Source of the DNA: a virus
Strand: one strand, 5' to 3'
Virus record (IMG/VR): IMGVR_UViG_3300035661_000205
Span: 1 to 34,464 of that record
Length of the DNA stretch: 34,464 nucleotides
Numbering within the stretch: the stretch's first letter is position 1; the number at the start of each line of letters is the position of its first letter. Position numbers and translations under genes: made by a program. Below are positions 7,910 through 14,208 of the stretch, in pieces. Below the pieces are notes generated by a model that had not been told where the DNA came from, made no database searches, and saw nothing but the letters and a program-made list of their open reading frames with translations.

Positions 7910-8407
7910 CTAGTCGGCAAGTAGGTATTGCGGCGCTGAGTCCCTGATCCTTGCAACCGCACGCTCCAGCACCGCATCGAGCGCCCGGTACGCGCCGCGC
8001 CGCGTCTCCAGCGCTGTCGATTTCCGGCATTGCAGTGATCGTCGCAATTCCTCCACTCCGCGATTGCGCCCGCAATATGCATTGATGATGTCCTCGATGG
8101 CGCGGCGAGAATGTGTCCCTGTCGGTAGCGTCGCAACGACAATCGGCACAAGTAAGGCGCGAACATCCTCCGCGTCTGCCACTCCGTATAGTGCTCTCAG
8201 CAGCACCATGCTCGGCTTGTCTGTTGCTCTCGATGCTTGATCTATAATCATGGCAGCGTAGGCGTGCCTGTCATGCGATGTAAGCGCTCCGTGCGACATT
8301 CCACCGCCGCCCATCATCGCCTTTGAAACAGATGATGTTTTTATGATCGCCGTGGATTCCACCCGGAATGCCCAGCTAAGTGCGTGCTCTACGCTCTTGA
8401 ATTGCAT
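7910..8407 (-). CDS. Candidate late-gene antiterminator (Q position)
   Basis: 165 residues with no motif I can assign to a named family. It is helical and basic at the C-terminus (CRKSTALETRRGAYRALDAVLER near residues 126-148), which could be a DNA- or RNA-binding helix pair; a glycine-rich stretch follows residue 31. The functional guess comes from position. It is the last gene of the leftward early operon and is followed at once by a promoter and intrinsic terminator, exactly where lambda Q lies relative to pR' and tR'. ATG 8407 has a G-rich ribosome site and overlaps the upstream gene. Functional call moderate, coding call good. Confidence 0.6.
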   Translation of the reverse strand: MQFKSVEHALSWAFRVESTAIIKTSSVSKAMMGGGGMSHGALTSHDRHAYAAMIIDQASRATDKPSMVLLRALYGVADAEDVRALLVPIVVATLPTGTHSRRAIEDIINAYCGRNRGVEELRRSLQCRKSTALETRRGAYRALDAVLERAVARIRDSAPQYLLAD

Positions 8408-8577
8408 TCGCCCCCCTGTTTTTCCGCTTCTCGCCTTGCCGCTTCTGGTGAGTCGAAAGTTCCGATCATGTTCCCGTCCACAAATAGCGTATATCTGTAT
8501 TTCTCACCAATATCTGCCGCCGCGATACGGCATTTCCCGGATTCCCACGCGGTCTGCCCGATGCGCGTCCACTTCAT
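8389..8577 (-). CDS. Small phage protein of unknown function
   Basis: 62 residues starting MKWTRIGQTAWESG. The start at 8577 is fixed by a GGGAGG ribosome site 5 nt upstream and by ATGA overlap with the previous stop at 8574. The content (RYTLFVDGNMIGTFDSPEAA) suggests a small beta-rich domain followed by a helix; the GTFDSPEAAR segment is common in short phage proteins. No catalytic residues are apparent. The 3' end overlaps the start of the Q-position gene by 19 bases. Confidence 0.7.
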   Translation of the reverse strand: MKWTRIGQTAWESGKCRIAAADIGEKYRYTLFVDGNMIGTFDSPEAARREAEKQGGECNSRA

Positions 8578-8762
8578 ACCGCCTCCCTGTAATGCTTCCT
8601 GCACCGCGCCGGGTAGCTTTTCATGCCTTTATCGCAGTACATCTTGCCAAATGCTTTGCCGACATGGATACAGCCCTTGCATGTAGATGCTTCCTTGCGC
8701 TCATACGCAATAGCCGGATCACCGTAATACACCGCTGGCAGCGCGTGGCTTTTTTCTCTCAT
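8574..8762 (-). CDS. Cysteine-rich small protein, probable zinc-binding
   Basis: 62 residues from ATG 8762 (MREKSHALPAVYYGD), supported by GGAAG upstream and ATGA overlap with the preceding gene. Residues 28-60 hold STCKGC...YCDKG...ARCRKHY, four cysteines and nearby histidines spaced like a small zinc knuckle. Short proteins with a CxxC...C...C pattern are frequent in phage early operons; their role is mostly unknown. It is translationally coupled on both sides. Confidence 0.7.
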   Translation of the reverse strand: MREKSHALPAVYYGDPAIAYERKEASTCKGCIHVGKAFGKMYCDKGMKSYPARCRKHYREAV

Positions 8763-9043
8763 GGCTTCCATTTGCATCCACTACATGCGTGCCATGGTGT
8801 CGTCTTCCCGCCGGCAGAGTCGCACATTTTCCGCACATGGGCATTCCCACCCGGCTTCCAGTGAGGGCAATCGCGCGTCTGGCGGAATTCATACCACTTG
8901 CCCTGGAACTCGGCGGAGAAAACATTGCGCACGAATGCAGGGCGATTGTAGCAGCTTGGGCGCTCGATTACTTCAGGCGCCTGGGTGCGCAGGAACCACA
9001 TTTTCCGCACGTCACCCAAGTCGCTTTCAATTTTTATTACCAT
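8759..9043 (-). CDS. Unknown early phage protein with C-terminal Cys/His cluster
   Basis: 94 residues starting MVIKIESDLGDVRK. The central part (FQGKWYEFRQ) looks like a small beta domain. The C-terminus has DCPHWKPGG, MCDSAGGKT and HACSGCKWKP, five cysteines and several histidines that could bind zinc. No clear Shine-Dalgarno site precedes the ATG at 9043, so it may depend on translation from the upstream gene that ends at 9058. The stop overlaps the next ATG. I do not recognise the family. Confidence 0.62.
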   Translation of the reverse strand: MVIKIESDLGDVRKMWFLRTQAPEVIERPSCYNRPAFVRNVFSAEFQGKWYEFRQTRDCPHWKPGGNAHVRKMCDSAGGKTTPWHACSGCKWKP

Positions 9044-9057
9044 TTTCTGGTGTCTGT

Positions 9058-9276
9058 TCAGCGTTCAAGTTCGCGCACATGATGCGCAATTTGCTTTAGC
9101 CTGTCATGTGCCTTTTTGTCTGGCGCATATTCAAGCTCAATTAACGTTGCTGCATCTTCAAGCACGGCAGCAGCAACAGCTTGCCCAAACTTGGCAAGCT
9201 CAGGCCATCCAACTTCCCAAGGTTCGGCGGAACATGATTTGCAGAAAATCCGCTTCAATTCATTATCATCAATCAT
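9058..9276 (-). CDS. Small helical phage protein
   Basis: 72 residues from ATG 9276 (MIDDNELKRIFCKSC), with AAAGGAG 6-7 nt upstream; that ribosome site lies inside the last codons of the upstream gene. The protein is mostly helical and alanine-rich. The segment KFGQAVAAAVLEDAATLIELE followed by KAHDRLKQIAHHVRELE resembles short C-terminal modules common in phage helper proteins. No enzymatic motif is seen and the function is unknown. Confidence 0.68.
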   Translation of the reverse strand: MIDDNELKRIFCKSCSAEPWEVGWPELAKFGQAVAAAVLEDAATLIELEYAPDKKAHDRLKQIAHHVRELER

Positions 9277-9280
9277 CGCA

Positions 9281-9916
9281 TTACTCCTTTCGTTCAACAT
9301 CATGCGACATCATCGCCAATCGTATGAGTTCGTCGCGGAACTCCAGTGGCGTGGCGTTCGCCTCTCGCCTTCCAAGAGTCGGCTTGTTGGCGGACTTTCC
9401 GCGCTGATCGTGGAATCCTATCTGATGCGTCCCTTTCGGCCTCGCCCACCGCAGTTCAAACGGCGGATTCGTGCCGTGGTAGTACAGCCACGTTGCCTTG
9501 TTCGCGCGGTGCCCATATGCGCTTTGCCAAACCTCGCACACCCACCCGCCCTCGATGGTGCGCTTCCAGCCTATCCCGGACGGTTGCTCCAGTCCGTGCG
9601 CAGCCCATGCTCTCGTTTTCGCTGGGTGCTCCAGCACTCCGCCAAATCTCCGCACGCTCTCCAGTGCCGCAGAAAAGCATCCTCCGTCATTTCCTGGCCT
9701 GTTGTGCTCACCTCCCCATCTGGCGTAATTCACCGCCGCCATCGCGCCCCACAGTTGGCAAGGCGGATGCGCAACTACTGGATACGGGCCGCAGTAACGG
9801 CGCGCGTCCCTGTGCTCAGGCCATGCGTCAATATTAGGCATGTTCCAGTACACTCCATCCTCCTGTACATACAAGGCCGCAATCTTACTGCCCCCATAGT
9901 TTGCCTCAAACGTCAT
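9281..9916 (-). CDS. C5-cytosine-methyltransferase-like phage protein (HPPC family, copy 1)
   Basis: 211 residues from ATG 9916 (an upstream TTG at 9931 is possible). Residues 47-53 (VVAHPPC) resemble motif IV of C5 methyltransferases with Cys53 in the nucleophile position. GGVLEHPA (93-99) sits where the ENV motif would be, and GHRANKATWL (135-144) matches the GHGETKATCL segment of the gene at 11164-11721. It lacks a recognisable SAM-binding FxGxG motif near the N-terminus, so methyltransferase activity is unproven. It overlaps the ribbon-helix-helix-like gene slightly and its end supplies the ribosome site for the next gene. Confidence 0.7.
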   Translation of the reverse strand: MTFEANYGGSKIAALYVQEDGVYWNMPNIDAWPEHRDARRYCGPYPVVAHPPCQLWGAMAAVNYARWGGEHNRPGNDGGCFSAALESVRRFGGVLEHPAKTRAWAAHGLEQPSGIGWKRTIEGGWVCEVWQSAYGHRANKATWLYYHGTNPPFELRWARPKGTHQIGFHDQRGKSANKPTLGRREANATPLEFRDELIRLAMMSHDVERKE

Positions 9917-10127
9917 CGCAACAATGGACAAGCTCGCGTGGTGCGCCTAAACTGGCATCGCTTGCACAGTCTATCCGCTCCCGCACCCAGCGAGCACCGC
10001 CCAAGCGGCGCAACTTCTCCCGCTGCTCCGCCGTCACCCGCAGGGAAAGCGTTACCGTTTCCTCGCCATGTTTTAATGGCTTGCGTCCCTGCCCACGGCC
10101 CGGGCCGCCTCGTTTTTTTTCTGACAT
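9906..10127 (-). CDS. Small DNA-binding protein, ribbon-helix-helix-like
   Basis: 73 residues from ATG 10127 (MSEKKRGGPGRGQGRKPLK). The start is a glycine/arginine AT-hook-like tract (GPGRGQGRKP). VTLSLRVTAEQREKLRRLGG then has the pattern of a short beta strand plus helix seen in ribbon-helix-helix regulators. It is the first gene after a 75-bp gap holding a TATAAT box and an inverted repeat, so it could have its own autoregulated promoter. Likely a transcription factor; the target is unknown. Confidence 0.65.
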   Translation of the reverse strand: MSEKKRGGPGRGQGRKPLKHGEETVTLSLRVTAEQREKLRRLGGARWVRERIDCASDASLGAPRELVHCCDDV

Positions 10128-10152
10128 GCTTCTGGCTTCCAATAATAGTTAG

Positions 10153-10176
10153 TTGATTATAGTGGCACAAAATCAA
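10153..10176 (-). promoter_or_regulatory. Possible promoter and operator before the ribbon-helix-helix-like gene
   Basis: In the 75-bp gap 10128-10202 the reverse strand has a perfect TATAAT (10161-10156) but no good -35 at 17 bp; TTGCAA lies 20 bp upstream. The -10 is embedded in an inverted repeat TTGATT-N12-AATCAA (10153-10176), a possible operator. Confidence 0.35.
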
Positions 10177-10202
10177 ACAACTTGCAAGCACTTTTTGCTC
10201 CT

Positions 10203-10730
10203 TCACCTTGCGCGCACATCCTTCGCTTTGCGCGTGTACTCCGCTTTGATAGCCCTGATTTCCTCGATGGTGTATTTCTTGGCAGCATGATTTCCTTCCA
10301 ACCATTCGACTCGATCAATTCCGATGCGCTCAATCAGTCCTCTCCGGTACTCGACAATATTCCCGCTTAAGTGATCGTTGCACGGCGCACACTGCTTATG
10401 CACGTTCAATTCCTCGAACCTTAGCTCTGGGCATGCGCCGACGCTGCGATAGTGTCCTGCGTGCCATTGGCCCTGATGTTGCCTGCCGCATGATATGCAA
10501 GGCTTGTCGTGATCGCGCAGGCGAATATAACGGTTGAATGCGGCCTGGGCTTCTCTAAGCCAATCGGCGCGGCTTTTCATCTTCTGTTTTGCCGATCTGT
10601 ATTCCTTGCGAACCCGCTTCGCTTTGGCAGATTCTGCAGCTATCACGGCGCACTGTAAACCGCACACGGATTGCAATGGCCTGACTGGCAGGAATGGTTC
10701 GCGGCATACTGAGCATTTTTTCTGCCTCAC
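10203..10730 (-). CDS. ninG: NinG/Rap recombination nuclease
   Basis: 175 residues with the NinG layout. An N-terminal zinc module (KKCSVC, Cys6/Cys9; Cys23/Cys27) is followed by a basic helix (residues 36-56). A second metal centre comes next: KPCISCGRQ (Cys78, Cys81), WHAGHYRS (His90, His93) and KQCAPCNDHLSGN (Cys114, Cys117). Lambda NinG (Rap) is a structure-specific endonuclease acting on recombination joints. It follows ninB with ATGA overlap (10727-10730), preserving the lambda nin-region pairing. Confidence 0.9.
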   Translation of the reverse strand: MRQKKCSVCREPFLPVRPLQSVCGLQCAVIAAESAKAKRVRKEYRSAKQKMKSRADWLREAQAAFNRYIRLRDHDKPCISCGRQHQGQWHAGHYRSVGACPELRFEELNVHKQCAPCNDHLSGNIVEYRRGLIERIGIDRVEWLEGNHAAKKYTIEEIRAIKAEYTRKAKDVRAR

Positions 10731-11167
10731 TCATGCCTCCATTCCGGCGCCGTAAACCTAACCCCATGCTGCGCTCCAAAGGCCACGCAAAGCTCGATCA
10801 TGGCTGACATTTCCTTGATGCTCATCTTGCTGGTTCTCACTCCGATGGATACGAATCCGCCATCAATTCCAGGAACTACACGCTGAGTTCTTAGCCCCGC
10901 GCTAATGACTTCCTTCCAGTCCTCCGGCGATAGCTTATGCCCGTACCAGTTCACTTGTCGAGATAAATCTGTAAGATTCGCCCACATACGGGAATTTGCC
11001 TCAAGGCTTCTGGTGCGCTTCCTCGGAGTCCAAGTCAACTCACCGGCCAGGCCATCATCCAGCGCGGCGGTTGCGGCATCCCATACCTTGCGGAATGCGG
11101 CGCTTGCCAACTCTGGTGCGGTTATTACCTCGCAGGCTGGCTCGTGGATGATGGTTTCGTTGCTCAA
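10727..11167 (-). CDS. ninB: NinB recombination protein
   Basis: 146 residues using a TTG start at 11167 (reads SNETIIHEPACEV after the initiator), preceded by GGGG and overlapping the upstream TGA as TTGA, which favours translational coupling. NinB features are LTWTPRKRTRSLEANSRMW, then LTDLSRQVNWYGHKLSPEDWK and the end of the domain near ALCVAFGA-type text (IELCVAFGAQHGV). NinB (Orf in lambda) is a recombination mediator that binds SSB-coated DNA. A longer reading from 11233 would overlap the upstream gene by 70 bases and is less likely. Confidence 0.88.
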   Translation of the reverse strand: MSNETIIHEPACEVITAPELASAAFRKVWDAATAALDDGLAGELTWTPRKRTRSLEANSRMWANLTDLSRQVNWYGHKLSPEDWKEVISAGLRTQRVVPGIDGGFVSIGVRTSKMSIKEMSAMIELCVAFGAQHGVRFTAPEWRHE

Positions 11168-11721
11168 TATTTTCCCCACTGATCGGCCATCGCCTGGCCG
11201 ATACCCGTAAATGTCCTGCTGCGTTCCTTCCACCTGTCTGGCCCTGGCGGCATTCTGTGGATGCGTTGCTCGCGCCCGTCAACAACATTAGTAGGCACTA
11301 GCGGCGGAAGATTTTTAAGCCATAGACACGTTGCCTTGGTTTCGCCATGACCAAACTGCCATGGCTGAATGATCTGATCCGGCTTGCGCCATAAACTAGA
11401 CATGATGCAAATCGGGTTTTCGATTGCGATCATAGGAATGTCGGATTTTGCAAGCATCATGAAAAAGCTGATTGCGCTTTGTTGTCTGCCATCCATGCGC
11501 TTTTCCGCGAAGTGACGCGCGCCAGACACACTCAGGTGGGTGCATGGTGGGTGTGCGATCATTAAATCCCAGCATCCGTTGATAACGTCTCGCACATCAC
11601 CCTGATAATGAGGGCCTGGATTGTCCGTTGGCAGGATGTCGCAACTCATTGCGTCGTGACCGCAGCTGATGAAAGCATCGCGTACAACTCCAGATGATTC
11701 GCATGCTACAAGCACTCTCAT
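11164..11721 (-). CDS. C5-cytosine-methyltransferase-like phage protein (HPPC family, copy 2)
   Basis: 185 residues from ATG 11721 (MRVLVACESSGVVRDAF), with GGGAG about 7 nt upstream and TGATG coupling to a 16-codon ORF. The N-terminus has a Rossmann-like strand and loop (VLVACESSG) and a motif-II-like acidic end (SCDILP). HPPC (57-60) corresponds to motif IV/catalytic Cys, AIENP (99-103) to the ENV motif, and FGHGETKATCLWL (123-135) to a shared family segment. Such proteins are often labelled DNA cytosine methyltransferase in phages. ENP in place of ENV and the short length leave real activity uncertain. Confidence 0.75.
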   Translation of the reverse strand: MRVLVACESSGVVRDAFISCGHDAMSCDILPTDNPGPHYQGDVRDVINGCWDLMIAHPPCTHLSVSGARHFAEKRMDGRQQSAISFFMMLAKSDIPMIAIENPICIMSSLWRKPDQIIQPWQFGHGETKATCLWLKNLPPLVPTNVVDGREQRIHRMPPGPDRWKERSRTFTGIGQAMADQWGKY

Positions 11722-11771
11722 CAGATCTCCCACCGAAAAAACCCGTCCTTCATGGCGTTAAACGGTTGCAT
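11721..11771 (-). CDS. 16-residue mini-ORF coupled to the next gene
   Basis: Reads MQPFNAMKDGFFRWEI. The ATG (11771) is one base after the upstream TGA (11775-11773), GAGG lies 7 nt before it, and its TGA overlaps the next gene's ATG as TGATG (11723-11719). The ORF fills the gap exactly, which supports translation as a coupling or leader peptide, or a true miniprotein. No homology can be judged at this length. Confidence 0.5.
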   Translation of the reverse strand: MQPFNAMKDGFFRWEI

Positions 11772-11772
11772 G

Positions 11773-12087
11773 TCAAGACCTCAATCTATCGGCCACGCGT
11801 GTTGCGTATCCTGCAATATCCACCCACGAATCGTCATAGTTAAAATCACCACACAAGATTCTGCTGATCTTGTGCGCATTCATTTCCAGCGCCTCTTTCA
11901 TGTCTGCATCCAGCGATTCCCAATTCGGCCCGCTTCTCATTACTGCCTTGAGTGCTTGAGACAATTTTGCGTTGTCCGCGAATGCGCCATACCTTGAGCC
12001 ACGAAGTGCCAGCAGCGGATCGTAGTGTTGGCCTGGTTGCAACGGATCGGACGTTTCTACCTGATGTTGTTGTTCTTCGGCTTTCAT
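11773..12087 (-). CDS. Conserved phage protein, DUF6378-like
   Basis: 104 residues. The conserved core is RGSRYGAFADNAKLSQALKA followed by LDADMKEALEMNAHKISRIL, CGDFNYDDSWVDIAGYA and a terminal basic helix. This pattern (RYG, then A..s..lK, then hKi.RI..G.....DsW.DiaGYa) is a widespread phage/prophage domain of unknown biochemical role. The N-terminal 25 residues are polar and variable. It is packed tightly between genes ending at 12089 and starting at 11771, consistent with operon expression. Confidence 0.72.
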   Translation of the reverse strand: MKAEEQQHQVETSDPLQPGQHYDPLLALRGSRYGAFADNAKLSQALKAVMRSGPNWESLDADMKEALEMNAHKISRILCGDFNYDDSWVDIAGYATRVADRLRS

Positions 12088-12088
12088 C

Positions 12089-12400
12089 TCAATAAATATC
12101 CCTGACGCTTGGCACTTTGCGGAAATTGTTGAATCCCGCTGTGATCGGGTGCTTTCTATCGCGTCTGTTTATCCCGCCACGGATTGCCTGGTAGTCATAC
12201 CCGACTACCTCACAGCACCACTTGAATGACCACGGATCATCATCGTCGCAATTTATCCACAAGGCGGCGTCTGCCCATAAATTGTGTTCTATGCTACGTT
12301 TTTTTGCATTACAGAATTTATCGTAATCTTCGATCGCCTGAACCAGAAGCTGGACGACAAGGTTCACATAGTTTTGTTGTTCATCCCCAGAGACTGCCAT
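12089..12400 (-). CDS. Unknown small phage protein with WI-DD-WSF motif
   Basis: 103 residues from ATG 12400, which overlaps the TAA of the replication gene as TAATG. The core is ADAALWINCDDDDPWSFKWCCEVVGYDYQAIRGGI in two adjoining parts. A tryptophan/acidic turn followed by two short helices and an arginine end is a recurrent pattern in small phage and mobile-element proteins, possibly a helix-turn-helix. The basic C-terminal RRDRKHP would suit nucleic acid binding. Function unknown; reading it from 12487 would require a long overlap and is not preferred. Confidence 0.65.
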   Translation of the reverse strand: MAVSGDEQQNYVNLVVQLLVQAIEDYDKFCNAKKRSIEHNLWADAALWINCDDDDPWSFKWCCEVVGYDYQAIRGGINRRDRKHPITAGFNNFRKVPSVRDIY

Positions 12401-13092
12401 TATGCTGACACCCCCAATGCTTGTTTTGCGAACGCTATCGAGATTGCCGGGTACACGGATGGCGATTCGATAATATTCCTTGCCCATGCTTTCGGCTCTT
12501 TACGTTTTTGATCTAGGCCCAAATCCTTCACACGCATAGCAGCCTCTTCCTTGCTGATTGATTGTTTACCTGGGGCCGGTAATGCATCTCGGCCAGGAGG
12601 TATTTCAGGCAGTTCACCATCTGCCTGCAGATCTTCAATCGCCTTCATCCATCGGTTTTTCATCTTCGCGTATGGTTCGTTCCGCACCTCGAACGATCCG
12701 ACAGATTGAGTGGCCCAATACGCCAGCTTGTTTTCCCACTTCCCAGTTGAGACGCTTACAGCTGCGCCAGCAAACAAGGTTTCGTAGTCAACAGGCGGTT
12801 TGCATGCCTTGATAAATTCAGGAAGGCTTGGCGGCCAATCATGCTTTTTCCTGCAGGCCTTGAGTCCTGCCGAGATGTCTTGCGGCGTGATGCGCTCATC
12901 CTCGAATGCTTCTGCCCATGATTCGCGCCAGTTCTGGATACTGGTTGTGCTCGGGAAGTTCGCTTTCCAGCGCTGCGGATACATCCCCTCCATGCGGTTG
13001 TAGAGGTGATCCATCAGGCTGATTCCAAGTCCTGCATGGACTTCAAGCCACACGCCGCGCTTCCCCGTTGATAAATCCATCATTTTCGCCAC
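12400..13092 (-). CDS. Replication protein P-like helicase loader
   Basis: 230 residues from GTG 13092 (AGGA upstream; ATG at 13083 or 13080 are alternatives). The segment GMYPQRWKANFPS (36-48) and then ITPQDISAGLKACRKKHDWPPSLPEFIKAC (68-97 in pieces) is the signature of lambda P-type proteins. These bring host DnaB to the initiator at the origin. The C-terminal third is basic and proline-rich. It overlaps the O-like initiator gene by 50 bases and lies just downstream, reproducing the lambda O-P arrangement. Confidence 0.82.
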   Translation of the reverse strand: MAKMMDLSTGKRGVWLEVHAGLGISLMDHLYNRMEGMYPQRWKANFPSTTSIQNWRESWAEAFEDERITPQDISAGLKACRKKHDWPPSLPEFIKACKPPVDYETLFAGAAVSVSTGKWENKLAYWATQSVGSFEVRNEPYAKMKNRWMKAIEDLQADGELPEIPPGRDALPAPGKQSISKEEAAMRVKDLGLDQKRKEPKAWARNIIESPSVYPAISIAFAKQALGVSA

Positions 13093-13789
13093 CCGTTGAT
13101 TTCCTGCCTTGGTTTACATACGCCGTTGGATCGAACTTTTCATGTTTTGCAGGCGATGCCCTGGCTGTTTGTCGTCGCACCCAATTTCTCCAAGTCGCAG
13201 GCCAATCCTGCTTCTTTCCCTTCGCTCCTGCAACGGAAACCCAATAATCCCTAAATTCGTCAGCAATGTCCCTGACGTTCAAGTCTGGGCGTTTCGTTTT
13301 GCAGAACGCAATATCGTCGTCGGATGGTTCCCAATCTGCTGGCAAGCGCGAAGCGATTGCACAGTGTTTTTGATCTTGCTTGGTTTTAGTGACGGTTGTA
13401 GTTAGTGGTGATTCATGTCCGGCAGATTCTGCCGCTGGGTTTGGAAAAATCTGCCGCTGGGTTTTGGCAGATTTTGCCGCTGGCAGATTTTGCCGCTGGC
13501 AGATTTTGCCGCTGGCCACAGCCCCAATATTCAGCCTGAAAAGGTCGGTCGTGTATGATCCGTTTTCTCTCTTCCTGGAAACTCTTGAGATAATCCCCAA
13601 ACTCTCAAGTGTTGCAAGGTGGGTGCGAATTGCGCGCTCGCATAGGCATGTTTTGATAGCCATTGCCTTCTGGCTTGGGTAAGCCTCTCCGGACTCATTG
13701 GAGTAGTTAGCAAGAGCTAACAACGTGAGTTTTGCGCCAGAGCTCGGGAGGTCGAGATTAAAGGCCCATGAAAGTGCTTCGATGCTCAT
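13043..13789 (-). CDS. O-like replication initiator with winged-helix domain
   Basis: 248 residues. Residues 1-88 form a helix-turn-helix/winged-helix domain: the start MSIEALSWAFNLDLPSSGAK, then LLALANYSNESGEAYPSQ and ERAIRTHLATLESLGIISR. Residues 90-128 are a low-complexity linker encoded by iterons. The C-terminal part (LPADWEPSDDDIAF...EFRDYWVSVAG...DWPATWRNWVRR) is a DnaT/primosome-like module frequent in phage initiators. Having iterons inside the gene, followed by a P-like loader, matches lambda O. It probably binds the iterons to open the origin. Confidence 0.82.
   Translation of the reverse strand: MSIEALSWAFNLDLPSSGAKLTLLALANYSNESGEAYPSQKAMAIKTCLCERAIRTHLATLESLGIISRVSRKRENGSYTTDLFRLNIGAVASGKICQRQNLPAAKSAKTQRQIFPNPAAESAGHESPLTTTVTKTKQDQKHCAIASRLPADWEPSDDDIAFCKTKRPDLNVRDIADEFRDYWVSVAGAKGKKQDWPATWRNWVRRQTARASPAKHEKFDPTAYVNQGRKSTGGENDGFINGEARRVA
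13421..13514. repeat. Iteron array inside the initiator gene: putative replication origin
   Basis: Five repeats are visible with consensus GGCAGATTTTGCCGCTG. Copies start at 13421 (with TTCTG), 13443 (degenerate left half, GGAAAAATCTG), 13466, 13482 and 13498. The last three are identical and spaced 16 bp apart; the first are 22-23 bp apart. Each good copy contains a GGCA...TGCC dyad. Lambda ori has the same design: iterons within the O gene, bound by O. Confidence 0.8.
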
Positions 13790-14208
13790 TTTGCCACCCT
13801 TAAACGTGTTTTGTTATCAACGTAAGCCTTGAGTTTCTCGATTGCGCAGAGAAGTGTTAAATTGGCTTTTTTTGGTGTAATCCATTTTCCGTTGAAACGG
13901 ACAGTTCTGACGATCATGTTTGCAAAATCAATGTCATTTCCATCGGGCGTATAGTGATCTGCGATAATCGCGTATGAATAACGCCTAGGTGGGAAGTGTG
14001 TCGCGTCACAAAGCCGTTGGATCGCCAGCATCTGCCCATGTTGGACAACAGCGCCTCCAAACTTTCCCTCAACCAAAACAAACAGCTTGTCTCCGAAATC
14101 CAGAAATGCGTCTATGTCGGTTGGTGTTATATTTCCCCACCGTAGTCCGCTCATATCGGCAACTTGATTCTTTAGTGCTCGATTTTTAATAACCCCACGA
14201 TCAACCAT
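13786..14208 (-). CDS. PD-(D/E)XK-like nuclease
   Basis: 140 residues from ATG 14208 (MVDRGVIKNRALKN), with GGAAGG upstream and an 8-base overlap with the previous gene. The middle has PTDIDAFLDFGDKLFVLVEGKF: Asp31/Asp33 followed by Glu47-x-Lys49, then GQ at 58-59, the layout of a PD-(D/E)XK nuclease core. Related small phage proteins are common in replication operons, but specificity is unknown. It ends with ATGA overlap into the initiator gene, so it is co-expressed with replication functions. Confidence 0.68.
   Translation of the reverse strand: MVDRGVIKNRALKNQVADMSGLRWGNITPTDIDAFLDFGDKLFVLVEGKFGGAVVQHGQMLAIQRLCDATHFPPRRYSYAIIADHYTPDGNDIDFANMIVRTVRFNGKWITPKKANLTLLCAIEKLKAYVDNKTRLRVAK

Noticed and set aside
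13421-13514. CRISPR-like array
   Set aside because: Repeat units are 16-23 bp apart with no unique spacers; the design is that of replication iterons.
13109-13682. Rightward ORFs over the initiator gene
   Set aside because: Their repeats come from the iterons on the opposite strand of the initiator gene; no domain is recognised and no ribosome site is present.
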